This document shows, piece after piece, positions 20,016-29,968 of a stretch of 64,000 nt of DNA; position 1 is the stretch's first letter; each line of letters starts with the position of its first letter. The stretch is taken from assembly GCF_026914285.1 (NCBI RefSeq), contig NZ_CP113864.1, forward strand, positions 2,077,001 through 2,141,000, read 5' to 3'. The stretch is from Caldicellulosiruptor naganoensis (GTDB lineage Bacteria > Bacillota > Thermoanaerobacteria > Caldicellulosiruptorales > Caldicellulosiruptoraceae). The notes beneath the pieces were generated by a model that saw only the letters and a program-made list of their open reading frames with translations, searched no databases and had not been told where the DNA came from. The translations under genes were made by a program, and so were the position numbers.

Positions 20016-21678
20016 CTATTTCTCTTCAAGAAGTTCTGGAATTGTCACATTTGAGATTCCACCAGAGAGATTGTATACCTTTCTAAACCCGTTTTGCTGC
20101 AAAATATTTTGTGCTATGTTGGAACTAACACCACTGTTACAATAAACAATTATCTGTTTATCTTTTGGAAGCCGATTCATCTTTTGATATATCATTTCAA
20201 GCGGAATATTAATTGCACCTTTTATGTGCTTCTTCTGATACTGATCAGGTGTCCTTACATCAAGAACAACAAAGTCCTCACCGTTTTTCATCTTCTGAAG
20301 AAGCTTTTCCTGTGTGCAGTTAAACTTCCTTTTATCAAGAAAATTCGACATAACCATCCCCACATAGTGAACAGGGTCTTTTGCGGACGAAAACGGTGGT
20401 GCATATGCCAAATCAAGCTGAAATAGGTCATCCACTGTAAGACCAGAGTATATTGCAGTAGCCAATACGACAATCCTCTTGTCAACCCCTTTTGTACCTA
20501 CAATCTGGGCACCTATGATTTTTCGTGAACTTAGTTCTGCCAAAGCCTTTATAGTCATCTTTTCAGCACCAGGATAAGCTGTTGAGATGTGCGGCTTTGT
20601 AACGTGCCCAACCTCATATTCAATCTCCTCTTGTTGCGCCATTTTTTCTGTATACCCTGTCTGGCCAACTGTTAAATCAAACACCTTAAAAATAGAAGTT
20701 GCTAAGATCCCGTTGAACTTTAAACTTCCGCCTGTTGCGTTCTCCCCTGCAATTCTTCCCATTTTGTTAGCTGTTGAACCAAGAGGCATATACATGGTCT
20801 TACCATTTAGCTTGAATTGCACTGCTGCACAGTCACCCGCCGCAAAGATATCCTCTATGTTTGTTCTCATGTATTCATCCACTTTTATCGCACCATTTTG
20901 CAAAAGTTCAATGCCAGAGTCCTTTAAAAACTCTGTATTGGGCTGCACACCAACAGAAATTAAAACCAAAATCAGCAGGAACTTTTGAATTATCACTCAA
21001 ATAGGCTGCTTTTACCCTGTCATTCCCTTCTAATTGAACCACAGAAGTACCTTTTTTAATCCGAACTCCTTTTTGCAAAAGATACTCCTCAACAAGCCTT
21101 GCCATATCGCTATCAAGATTTGGCAAGATATTTTCTTGTTTTTCAACAATCAAAACTTCCATACTCAGGATAGAAAACGCCTCTGCCATCTCAAGTCCTA
21201 TATATCCCCCACCGACAATTAGGGCTTTTCTAGGTCTTGTTTTTTCAATATACTCCTTTATCCTGTCAGCATCTTTTACATTTCTGAGCACAAACACTCC
21301 ATTTAAATTTACACCTTCCACAGCTGGCAAAACAGGGCTTGCACCAGTTGCAATTATGAGCTTGTCAAACTTGTCTTCAAAGAGGATACCCGATGATAGG
21401 TCCTTTACAAATACTGACTTTGTCTTCGTATTCACTCTCAAGACTTCATGATTCGTCTTCACATCCACATTGAACTTCTTAAAATATTCTACATTTCTTG
21501 GAACAATACTTTTTCTATCTTTTATCACTCCTGAGATATAATAAGCCAAAGAGCAGCCAGAGTATGAGATGTCTGTGTCTTTGTCATAAACCACAATCTC
21601 AGCCTTGTCGTCATTTCGTCTTATTTTCATCGCAGCTGTCATTCCGCCTGCAACAGCACCAATTACAATATACCTCAT
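20016..21678 (-). pseudogene. CoA-disulfide reductase/NADH oxidase fused to rhodanese, frameshifted
   Basis: The gene encodes about 553 residues in two overlapping frames. The N-terminal part has the FAD motif VIGAVAGGMTAAMKIRR, redox Cys42 (ISYSGCS) and the NAD motif ALIVGGGYIGLEMAEA. The second frame has [13 protein letters not shown], the dimerisation domain, and a C-terminal rhodanese domain with [10 protein letters not shown]. The break is one extra base in the CC pair at 20966-20967: removing it reads [16 protein letters not shown] without interruption. Intact relatives reduce CoA disulfide, polysulfide or O2. Because every motif is intact, this may be a recent mutation or a sequencing error. 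Confidence 0.85.
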
Positions 21679-21874
21679 CTTTCAAAACGGCCCCTTTCAA
21701 AACTTCAATTTCAACTTTAATATACCCTTTTGAATTACAACCCAAAACAATTTTGATTGTAAATTTTTACCTTCAAAATATTTTTACAATTTCGCAACAG
21801 AAAACACCAATTTACGTGGGATAATATTAAATGAAAGAACCTAAATCAAAACAAAATAGAAAGAGGTGATAGGT

Positions 21875-22747
21875 GTGAAAAAATTTAAAGTCATTGTGGG
21901 AGTTGTGCTAATCGTAGCCTTAATCTTAAGTGTAAGCCTTGCATTTGCAGGAGGAAGCAAAGCTATAAAACCAGCCACTTTAAAAGCTTCCTTAACACAG
22001 CTCTGTTTTGGAGGGCAAGGCAAAGGTTTTGGTGTGGATCTTAATATCAGCAGCATCATTGAAAATATCTTGGGAATGAAAAAAGAGGACATTCAAAAGC
22101 AAATCCAAAGTGGAAAGACATTCTTGGACATCCTAAAAGACAAGGGATTGACACTTGAACAGTTCAAATCAAAACTTTTAGATGCAATCTATAGCAAAAT
22201 TGATGAGGCTGTAAAGAACAACAAGATTACAAGTGAACAAGCAAACACGCTCAAGCAAAATTTCAAACAAAAACTTGAGAGCTGGAATGGCACAACTCCA
22301 TTCTTCGGCTTTAAACCCAAAGCTTTTGGCAGAGGATTTGGAAAAGGATTTTTCGGGCTTGATATGATGAGCGACATTGCATCAGTGCTTGGTATGACAA
22401 AAGACAATCTTTTGAACGAACTCAAAAATGGAAAGACATTACAAGACATTCTAAAAGCAAAGAATATGTCAGAGCAAGATTTCAAAAATAAGCTAATTGC
22501 ACTTGAAAGCTCCAAGATAGATAAACTTGTGACAGATGGTAAAATAACAAAAGAGCAAGCTACTCAGATGAAAGAGGCTATCAAAAACAAGATTACAAAC
22601 TGGAATTTGTCAAAAGGATTTGGATTTAAAGGCATGGGTTTTGGGAAGATGCGCGGTTTTGGTGGCAAATTTAGAAGCTTTGGAGGTTGGCAAAATCATA
22701 ATCAGAACAATAACACAAATAGCTCAGCACAAAATCTCACTTTCTAA
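21875..22747 (+). CDS. Secreted protein with two ~75-residue repeats, function unknown
   Basis: About 290 residues beginning at the GTG at 21875 (GAGGTGAT upstream). Residues 1-27 are a signal peptide ending in ALA-like SLAFAGG. Two copies of a helical module follow, each with the pattern I-LGM-K-D--, NGKT--DILK-K-, a lysine-rich helix, and KIT-EQA. They are separated and followed by Gly/Phe/Met/Lys-rich low-complexity tails (GFGKGFF; GFGFKGMGFGKMRGFGG). The module resembles small helical domains common in Firmicutes exported proteins, but I cannot name a function. It stands alone, with its own terminator. Confidence 0.75.
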   Translation: MKKFKVIVGVVLIVALILSVSLAFAGGSKAIKPATLKASLTQLCFGGQGKGFGVDLNISSIIENILGMKKEDIQKQIQSGKTFLDILKDKGLTLEQFKSKLLDAIYSKIDEAVKNNKITSEQANTLKQNFKQKLESWNGTTPFFGFKPKAFGRGFGKGFFGLDMMSDIASVLGMTKDNLLNELKNGKTLQDILKAKNMSEQDFKNKLIALESSKIDKLVTDGKITKEQATQMKEAIKNKITNWNLSKGFGFKGMGFGKMRGFGGKFRSFGGWQNHNQNNNTNSSAQNLTF

Positions 22748-22764
22748 AACATAAAAAAAATATA

Positions 22765-22802
22765 AATGGTCTGGGAAGTTTGCTGTTCCCAGACCATTTT
22801 TT
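22765..22802. terminator. Bidirectional terminator
   Basis: AATGGTCTGGGAA (22765-22777) pairs with TTCCCAGACCATT (22786-22798), with a T run on one side and an A run on the other. It serves two convergent genes. Confidence 0.85.
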
Positions 22803-22803
22803 G

Positions 22804-24471
22804 TTAAAAATCATAAAAACAAGAACCACCAATAAACTCACGTATGATTGACTGTGGCGGAATCTCACGCTCATCATCAACAGAGAGTATAAAGCTCAAA
22901 AAATGTAGAAGTCTTTGTGCTTCAGAATACTCTTCATCTTCTTTTGTGATTGTTTTTAAAAGCGGCACAGCATATTTCTTTAAAACTGCAAGTTCATAAA
23001 TTAGTGCAGAGTTAAACATGCTATCGGCCATCTCCTGGTATGGAAAGATATTTTTCTCCTCACCATTTCGCACAGATGGCCACATTGAAATTGTCCTTTT
23101 TGCAGAAGCACCTCTTGTTCGTGCATCTCTTACAATTCTCCTAAGCAGTCTATAGTCAGTTGTCTGAATTCGGTTGTGCTTATCAAGGTTCAGATGGGTA
23201 AGTGCACTTACATATATCCTGAATTTGTTTTTATCATCAATCATAGGTGTAAGCCTGCTATTTAGCCCATGAATTCCTTCAATTATGATGATATCATTTT
23301 CCTCAAGTCTTACCCTTCTTTGGAAAGTACGTTTCCGGTTTATAAAATCAAATTTTGGCAAAATCACCTCTTTGCCTGAAATTAAGTCCTTTAGCTGCGC
23401 ATTGAAAAGTTCAATATCAATTGCTTCAATTGACTCATAGTCAGGCTTGCCATTTTCGTCAAGTGGCACTTTGTCTTCATAAAAATAATCATCGAGTCCA
23501 ATGTAGACTGGGTTCTTACCATTGACCTTAAGCTGTATTGCCAGTCTTTGTGCAAACGTCGTCTTTCCTGAAGATGACGGCCCGGCAATCAAAACCACTT
23601 TAATATCTGGATTTTGAGAAATCTCATCAGCAATGTATGCAATCTTCTTTTCATGAAGAGCTTCTGACACCCTTATAAACTCTCTAATTTTCCCGCTTGC
23701 AATCACTTCATTGAGTTCACCGACATCTGTTACTTTAAGTATTCTACCCCAATTCTTGTATTCGTTATATATTGCAAATAATTTCTTGTTCTCAACAAAC
23801 TCCTGGAATTTAAATGGATCAGACTTGTCAGGATAAAGCAAAACCATACCATCTTGGTATCGAATCAAATCAAAGATTTTTAAATATCCTGTTGATGGCA
23901 CCATGTGTCCATAAAAATAGTCAACAAAGTCGCCACAGTAGTAGATGTAAACATGTTCGTTTTCAGAAAATCTTATAGTTCTTGCCTTGTCTAAATATCC
24001 TATGCTTTCAAAAAGCTTTACTGCCTCTTCTTTTGTAACCTTTTCTCTTCTGAAAGGAATGTCTTTTTCAATTATCTCTTGCATCTTTTGCTTTATCAAA
24101 AGTACATCCTCATCACTCAGTTTCCTGTTTTCAACTTCACAATATAACCCTTTTGAAAGTGAATGCTGAACATTCACAGCTTCTTTAAAAAGAGTTCTTG
24201 TTGCCACAATCAAAACAAAAATGAGGCTTCTTCTGTAAATTCTTATTCCGTCTTCTTGTGTCATATCAATAAACCTTATTTTGCAGTCTTTTGAAATTAC
24301 ATACTTTAGTTCTTTTATCTCATTGTCAACCTTTGCAGCAACAATCGGTGATTTGAAAAGTCTTTGAAATTTTGGAACCAAATTAATAAGCATAGTACCA
24401 ATTGGAACTTCCTGATATTCATTTATATCTGCGAAAAATATCTTGGCGGTGTCTTTTCTTTCCTGCATCAT
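22804..24471 (-). CDS. Uridine-kinase-like nucleoside kinase with TGS/threonyl-tRNA-synthetase-like N-terminal region
   Basis: A 555-residue cytoplasmic protein. The N-terminal half resembles the N-terminal and editing-related domains seen in this kinase family. The C-terminal half is a phosphoribulokinase/uridine-kinase P-loop enzyme: VLIAGPSSSGKTTFAQRLA, then IGLDDYFYED, then IIIEGIHGLNSRLTP. The family is usually annotated as uridine kinase or nucleoside kinase. It overlaps the upstream diguanylate cyclase gene (ATGA), with GGGGAG ahead of its start, so the two are translationally coupled. Confidence 0.88.
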   Translation of the reverse strand: MMQERKDTAKIFFADINEYQEVPIGTMLINLVPKFQRLFKSPIVAAKVDNEIKELKYVISKDCKIRFIDMTQEDGIRIYRRSLIFVLIVATRTLFKEAVNVQHSLSKGLYCEVENRKLSDEDVLLIKQKMQEIIEKDIPFRREKVTKEEAVKLFESIGYLDKARTIRFSENEHVYIYYCGDFVDYFYGHMVPSTGYLKIFDLIRYQDGMVLLYPDKSDPFKFQEFVENKKLFAIYNEYKNWGRILKVTDVGELNEVIASGKIREFIRVSEALHEKKIAYIADEISQNPDIKVVLIAGPSSSGKTTFAQRLAIQLKVNGKNPVYIGLDDYFYEDKVPLDENGKPDYESIEAIDIELFNAQLKDLISGKEVILPKFDFINRKRTFQRRVRLEENDIIIIEGIHGLNSRLTPMIDDKNKFRIYVSALTHLNLDKHNRIQTTDYRLLRRIVRDARTRGASAKRTISMWPSVRNGEEKNIFPYQEMADSMFNSALIYELAVLKKYAVPLLKTITKEDEEYSEAQRLLHFLSFILSVDDEREIPPQSIIREFIGGSCFYDF

Positions 24472-26231
24472 TTAATCTCCCCTTTGTTTTTCAATTTTTC
24501 CTCATACATTCGCATATCTGCAATCTTCAATAGCTCATCAAGGCTTTGTGTATCATCAGGATAAACTGCAACACCACAGCTAACCTTTATTTTTATCGGA
24601 AGTTGATTCTCTGACTCTTCCTCGATTAGCTTTTTTATATTTTTAATTCTATCTTCTATAGCTTCTTTACTGCAGTTTTTAAATATCACTGCAAACTCAT
24701 CCCCACCAAACCTTGCCGGAACGTCAGTTTTTCTTATATTGTCTTTTATAATCCTTGCTATCATCTTTATTGCCTTGTCACCTACCGCATGACCATAAAA
24801 GTCATTAAGAAGCTTTAAATTGTCCATGTCAAAGAAAGCCAAACAAAACTTGCCACCATACCTGTCACATGAAAGTGACTCCATAATTAGTTCTTTTATA
24901 AAATACCGCCTGGTGTAAAGACCTGTAAGTTCATCCTCTGCTGATAGGTTTTTTATCTTCTCTATCCTCTCTATTTGTGCCAAAAGCGCCTGAGAAAAGT
25001 TCTTAAAAATCAAAAGTCCATCTTCAATCTCAGTATTTAGTTTAAATCTTTTAATGCTTGTATAGCAAATTAAAAGAGCAATAATTTGATTTTGCCTATA
25101 AACAGGAACAACTACAGCATTTTTGTATCTGTGCAAGAAGGAAAAATTTTTATCGTTCTCAAATTCACCAATCTCGTTTAATCTTGATATGCTCAAAACC
25201 TGAATGTTTTTTGCCATGTCAAAATACTCTCTATTTACTTTCAACTTTCTCTCTTTTTTATCAACTTTCTTGTCATCTTCACCTTTTGTGGTGACGAGAA
25301 TAAAATTGTCTTGGTCTTGGCAATAATAAAAACATATTTTGGAAAAAATCTTAGAGTATATTTCATATATAAAATCTACAAGAAGATCAAAACTCTTTTT
25401 TAGGTCCAGCTTTTCTTCCAAAACCTCTCTGCTGAACATAGAAAGCTGACGCAAAAATCTAAACTGGCGCAATGTAATGTTTAAAAATATTGCAATAAAT
25501 AGATACAAAAACGCCAAATTTTGTACTACTTCCACAAATACAATGCCGCTTCTCTTTGCCGCAGGCAATATCCCTTCACTAATTGCAAATAAAATGAGAA
25601 AAACTTTTAAACTTTTTAATTGCCTGAGGTTAGCATTTGTTATGAACAAAACAACAGAGATTATAATTCCTATTATAACTAAAATTCTACAAAACTTATA
25701 CAAAATTATACCAACAGTTGGAGATGTCAAAAACAGCTGCTCTTTTGAATTGTTTATACTCTCTAAAGCCCAAAGTCCAAATAACACTAATATAATATTA
25801 ATAGGAATTGAATACCTTGCCAATACATATTTTATTCTTTCTCCAAACAAAGAAGAGAAGATTAAAGAGTATACAATTAAAAGCTTTATAAATAAGTTCA
25901 AGAAAGCCATTCCCTGCAGAGAGTCTACATTATCTATAACCTCTCTACTCAAACTCAAGACATATATAAACTTTAAAGCAGTAAGCGAAAGAAATATCTT
26001 ACCAAAGTTATAAAGTAAAGTATTTTTAAGCTCATTGCCTAATGTAAGTGAGATTATAAATATCCCAGTTATTGCAACAAGTCCAACAATCTCAAAAGAT
26101 TTGTAGAGGTAAAACTTAACCATTTCTCTTGAAATTCTCACATTAGCAAAGGCAAACATAGGTGAAAAAACAAGACTAATTATAAAAACAAAGCCAAAAA
26201 TCCTTTTCATATCAAATACCCTCGTTAACAT
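24468..26231 (-). CDS. Membrane diguanylate cyclase (multi-helix sensor plus GGDEF)
   Basis: A 587-residue protein that should make cyclic di-GMP. It has a signal-like first helix, then about seven membrane helices to residue 250, then a GAF-like cytoplasmic region. The GGDEF domain (about 415-585) contains FCLAFFDMDNLKLLNDFYGH and ARFGGDEFAVIFK. The RKTD just before the active site fits an RxxD inhibitory site, so product inhibition is likely. The ATG at 26231 has AGGGGAAAG upstream. It is followed by the overlapping nucleoside kinase gene. Confidence 0.92.
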   Translation of the reverse strand: MLTRVFDMKRIFGFVFIISLVFSPMFAFANVRISREMVKFYLYKSFEIVGLVAITGIFIISLTLGNELKNTLLYNFGKIFLSLTALKFIYVLSLSREVIDNVDSLQGMAFLNLFIKLLIVYSLIFSSLFGERIKYVLARYSIPINIILVLFGLWALESINNSKEQLFLTSPTVGIILYKFCRILVIIGIIISVVLFITNANLRQLKSLKVFLILFAISEGILPAAKRSGIVFVEVVQNLAFLYLFIAIFLNITLRQFRFLRQLSMFSREVLEEKLDLKKSFDLLVDFIYEIYSKIFSKICFYYCQDQDNFILVTTKGEDDKKVDKKERKLKVNREYFDMAKNIQVLSISRLNEIGEFENDKNFSFLHRYKNAVVVPVYRQNQIIALLICYTSIKRFKLNTEIEDGLLIFKNFSQALLAQIERIEKIKNLSAEDELTGLYTRRYFIKELIMESLSCDRYGGKFCLAFFDMDNLKLLNDFYGHAVGDKAIKMIARIIKDNIRKTDVPARFGGDEFAVIFKNCSKEAIEDRIKNIKKLIEEESENQLPIKIKVSCGVAVYPDDTQSLDELLKIADMRMYEEKLKNKGEIK

Positions 26232-26349
26232 AAAACTTTCCCCTATATTATTTATTCCCTTGCAAGGTGCATGTGATTTAATTATACTTCATTTTATCGA
26301 AAATTTAAAAGGGAGACTTTTTAAAATCTCCCTCTTCTTTTCTCCTTCT

Positions 26350-26769
26350 TTACATTTTCTTTTCACTCTCACAAACATATATTGCATCATTTAGTAATAC
26401 ATAATTACAAATTTCAAATATGTGGTGCCCTTCTTTCAGAACATCATACAATAATATTTTTTTTGCAGCAGGTCAATGAATCAACCCAATCTTTGAATAG
26501 AAAATAATTCAAGAAATTCTTTTTCACTGAGCTCACATCAATGAACAAAACTTCGTAATCAGCCACGGAAAATGGATGCAAACGTTTGGAAAAAGAAGTT
26601 TTTTAAGCTTCAAGTAAGTTTTTTCGTCACCGAAAAATGAGAACTCTTCAAGTCTCATCAGATGGGGCAACACCAAAATACTTGAGACAAGATGAGCTTC
26701 GCCGATGTAAGGCTTCAGAACTGCTGTCATTTGGGAGGTCAAGAGTTGTTGCCCTTCTACAACTATCAT
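26350..26769 (-). pseudogene. Degraded ORF of unknown family
   Basis: An ATG at 26769 opens a frame reading LVSSILVLPHLMRLEEFSFF. Readable segments then continue in other frames, ADYEVLFIDVSSVKKNFLNY and KILLYDVLKEGHHIFEICNY, ending at a TAA at 26350. At least two frameshifts are needed. The last segment vaguely resembles the C-terminus of small MNT-type nucleotidyltransferases, but the resemblance is too weak to name it. The rest of the gap 26232-26894 is AT-rich and shows one GGGAGA/TCTCCC hairpin near 26310-26332. Confidence 0.3.
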
Positions 26770-26894
26770 TTGTAACTTATCTTCCCTGTGAAAACCTTCG
26801 CTATATTTTTCTATATTATATTCTATAAATAAGTATGTGTCAATAAAATTATTAACTTTTAGATTAATCTTCCTGAAAAAGAGAAATAATAAAT

Positions 26895-27171
26895 GGCTGT
26901 GCGGCCAGCTTCGATATAACCCTCCTGGTGATATAGTAAGCCAGACAGGCTCCTGTCATGCACCCCTGCGGCACACGCGAAAAAGCTGCTTACCGTTGCT
27001 TCCTTCCGGACCTGGCGGGGTTCACAGCCTTCGCGTTGCGCAGGACACAACCATCCTCGCCCCCGGCTTACCCTCAATGCCAACAGGGTTATACCTCATG
27101 CTGGCTATTCGACCCCGCTGTAGCGGATTGCGGGTTACAGGGCACCGCTACCTCCCCGTCATAGCACAGCC
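26895..27171 (-). ncRNA. ffs: Large (Bacillus-type) signal recognition particle RNA
   Basis: A GC-rich island of about 277 nt in AT-rich surroundings. Complementary ends GGCTGTGC and GCACAGCC (26895-26902 and 27164-27171) close the molecule. The conserved domain IV hairpin is present on the minus strand as CCAGGTCCGGAAGGAAGCA with its GGAA tetraloop. The length and 5' part fit the long scRNA type with an Alu-like domain found in Bacillus and clostridia. Confidence 0.95.
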
Positions 27172-27254
27172 AAATCTTTATTTTGAGTTTTTAAAAGGTT
27201 TCTCTACAAGGTAAATTATACTCTCAAAATGTATCAAAATCAACCGTAAAAAAT

Positions 27255-27575
27255 TTACTCACCGTTTGCTTGGGTCAGCCATACATGTGCAAGCTCAAGC
27301 GCTTTGTACAGGTTCTCTGCCTCACCTTTTTTAACAACTCTCTCTTTTACAGTAAGCTTTGGGTTGTTTATCTGAAGCTCAACAGAAAGTGGTGATGAGA
27401 TTTTATAACCCCTGTACTCTTCCGTTCCTAAAACCACAAGCACAGCAACAAATCTGTCGTTTGGTCGTCCATAGTGAATTAGGTTATTTTTTATCTTATA
27501 AACCTCTCTACCTCTATATTTAAAAACCTCAGGCAAATGCATGGCAAAATCATCTCCTAAATTTAGTTTTTTCAT
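27255..27575 (-). CDS. Conserved-looking hypothetical protein, 106 residues
   Basis: A small soluble protein with a GGGAG ribosome site before the ATG at 27575. It reads like a compact beta-rich domain (YRGREVYKIKNNLIHYGRPN; VVLGTEEYRGYKISSPLSVE) with a C-terminal helix. No motif I recognise is present. It lies between the SRP RNA and the cyanophycin-synthetase-like gene on the same strand, 53 bases after the latter, so it may be the last gene of that transcript. Confidence 0.65.
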   Translation of the reverse strand: MKKLNLGDDFAMHLPEVFKYRGREVYKIKNNLIHYGRPNDRFVAVLVVLGTEEYRGYKISSPLSVELQINNPKLTVKERVVKKGEAENLYKALELAHVWLTQANGE

Positions 27576-27627
27576 AAAACTCCCATAGTGGATATGATAC
27601 TAAACTTAAAGCTTTATTTCAAGCATT

Positions 27628-29845
27628 TTAGACAAAATTCTTTTTCCGCTTAACTAAGCTTTCCCGTATTTCATATGTCACATCTCTATTCAACGGCTCT
27701 GGAAGAATGATAAAAATCCCTTCACCTTTTTTAGCCCTATTCATTGCTGTTGAAAACAGTTCTACAACATCTTTAAACGTTTTTACCTCTTTGTATATAA
27801 TCCTCTCTCTGTCCTCTATAAAATCTACTACACCTTTCTTGCTTTGGTCACACACAAATAGCAGTTTATTAATACCTATTTTCTCAAGATTTTCAACCAA
27901 AATTTTAATATGCTCTTTCTTCTGAATATCGTCAATTACAACCTTAACACCATTGATATCAAAAATATTGAACTTGCCGGGGTTTTGATGAGAGTCATTT
28001 TTGTATTCAATTAAGTACCTGTATATAATCTCAGGATCAACACTGTAAAAATAAAGTGCTGCCACAACCTGTAAAATATTCTCAATTGCAAATTTTAGCC
28101 TTCCATCATATGAATATGGAATTTCTTTTATGCTGCAAAATCCAAATGTTTCATCCCCATCAAAGATTGTGATGGTATCATCTTCCAAATACACACAAGG
28201 CTTTCTTAGCTCAATATGAGCCAAAAGGTCTGGATTGTCTGACTTTGCAGAGGTAAATATAGTTTTACACTTTACTTTGTTACTGTAAAGATATTTGAAA
28301 GGATCAGTTGCATTTAAAACAAGATATCCATTTTCCTTTATGCTTCTTGAAAACAGTATATTTCTTTCAATTTGGCTATTATCCAATGTATTTGTAATTA
28401 TTCCTACAAAAGGCTCTATTTCTATTTCTTCAATTACAGATGTAGGATTGAATTCAATGAGTTTTATATCTGAGTTATCTGAGATACTTTTGAGATAAAA
28501 ATTTTCTATCTCAGAATCTATTGTAACCTCAACACCACATCTTTGAAAAATGTATCTTATAATCTGCAAAACCGTAGATTTACCGATTGTTCCTGATACA
28601 GCAATAATTGGCACACTCGGGTTTGGCATCTTTTCAAAGTATACATCCAGAATTGCGCCATACACATCTACATTGCAGTTTTGAGAAAATACTCTCAAAT
28701 CGCTATTTACCTCTAAATCTACGATATAGCCTCCGATAGCGGTATACGGTAGAGAGATATTCTTCTGTGACAAAATCTAAAACTGCAAACTGATATCCAA
28801 ATTTTTCTACAGCATTGCAAAAAAGTTGTTGATTTGGATATGCTACCTTCTCTGTTACGTCCTCCACAATACAGCCGTTTTTGAAGTTTGTTGCCTCTTT
28901 TAAATACACTTTCATTCCACGTGGCAAAATGCTATCGAGATTAAAACCCTGTTTAAGTATGTTTTTTTGAATCTGCTTATTCTGCCTCTCTGACTCACTT
29001 AAAAGCTCAAAAATCTTCTTTTTACCATCACCTATAATATATGGCGATGTTCTTTTTACAGCTGCAAGCATCTTCCCATTGACAACTAAAATTTTATACG
29101 CATTCCCTAGAACAAACCTTTCTACAATTACCCTGCTTTCAACATTTTTGACTGCATTGAAAGCCTCTATTGCCTGCTGGTTTGTTCTTATATTTACAAA
29201 ATTAGGTGAGTTTTTATTTGCTCCTTTTATTGAAAGTGGAAAGCCAAGTTCTTTTATAGCTTGTACAAGCTCACTTTGTGTGAATACAATACTGAAGCTT
29301 GGCGTGGGAAAACCATTTGTTAGTAAGATTCTTTTTTGAAGTTCCCTGTCAAAAGACAAATTCAATCTTGCAAAATCCTGATCGCTCAAAAGACCAGAGA
29401 AAACTTTTGCCCACTTTCCTTCACCCAAAATACACATATCTGTAAAGCTAACTCTTGTAAACCTTATACTTCTTTTTTGACATGCATTTTTCAAAAGTCT
29501 TGTGTTAGGACCAAGCTTAGTTTCAATGGTAAGCTTTTTGAGTCTTAATATTCTATCTTGGCAATCTTCAATCTTTAGATTGTTCTCTACAATCTCAGCA
29601 GCAAGTTCTATGACATGAGAGATTATCTTGGGATTGTCATGTTCAATAAGCACTCTTACTTTATCTGTCTCCTTTATACAATCATAGTAATCAATGAGGT
29701 TATACCCAATTAGATTTTGAATCTGGATACAGCAGCTTGCAAACCTCTTTGCTATATCAACATCACATTTTGCATCTATTACTGCTATTTTCTTGTCTGA
29801 ATAAATATTTCTATTGTTATAAATCTTTACATTCTCAATTTTCAT
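27628..29845 (-). pseudogene. Divergent cyanophycin-synthetase-like ATP-grasp/Mur-ligase gene, frameshifted
   Basis: Two overlapping frames (29845-28703 and 28773-27628) make one protein of about 740 residues with the domain order of CphA. The N-terminal region starts like CphA (MKIENVKIYNNRNIYS). An ATP-grasp domain follows (RVIVERFVLGNAYKILVVNG, IIGDGKKKIFELL). The Mur-ligase-like half has the P-loop VSGTIGKSTVLQIIRYIF. One extra base near 28745-28755 (CTCTCTACCG) breaks the frame; removing it gives TEEYLS-PYTAIGG. The ATP-grasp glycine loop is poorly kept, and the Mur P-loop is atypical (GTIGKS for GTNGKT). Substrates may differ from Asp/Arg, or the gene may be decaying. No cyanophycinase is nearby. 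Confidence 0.75.
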
Positions 29846-29935
29846 AGCCCTTAAAAATTCTATCCCCCTTTTTTGCATCAATTTCTATATTCAGTATTCT
29901 TCCCGCAAAAAAGGGGGATAAACCTCAAGAAAAAT

Positions 29936-29968
29936 AAAAAGCAGGGAACTTTATTTTACTTCCCTGCT
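29936..29968 (-). terminator. Terminator at the end of gntR
   Basis: AGCAGGGAA and TTCCCTGCT flank an AT loop, and TTTTTATTTTTC follows in the minus direction. The 3' arm lies inside the last codons of gntR. Confidence 0.8.

Noticed and set aside
26859-27214. Several overlapping ORFs on both strands, up to 125 codons
   Set aside because: They lie inside the GC-rich SRP RNA gene, and their open frames reflect base composition, not protein coding.
27628-28773. Treating the C-terminal half of the CphA-like gene as a separate Mur-ligase gene
   Set aside because: It has no own ribosome site, begins inside the upstream frame, and joins it into a standard CphA order by removing one base.
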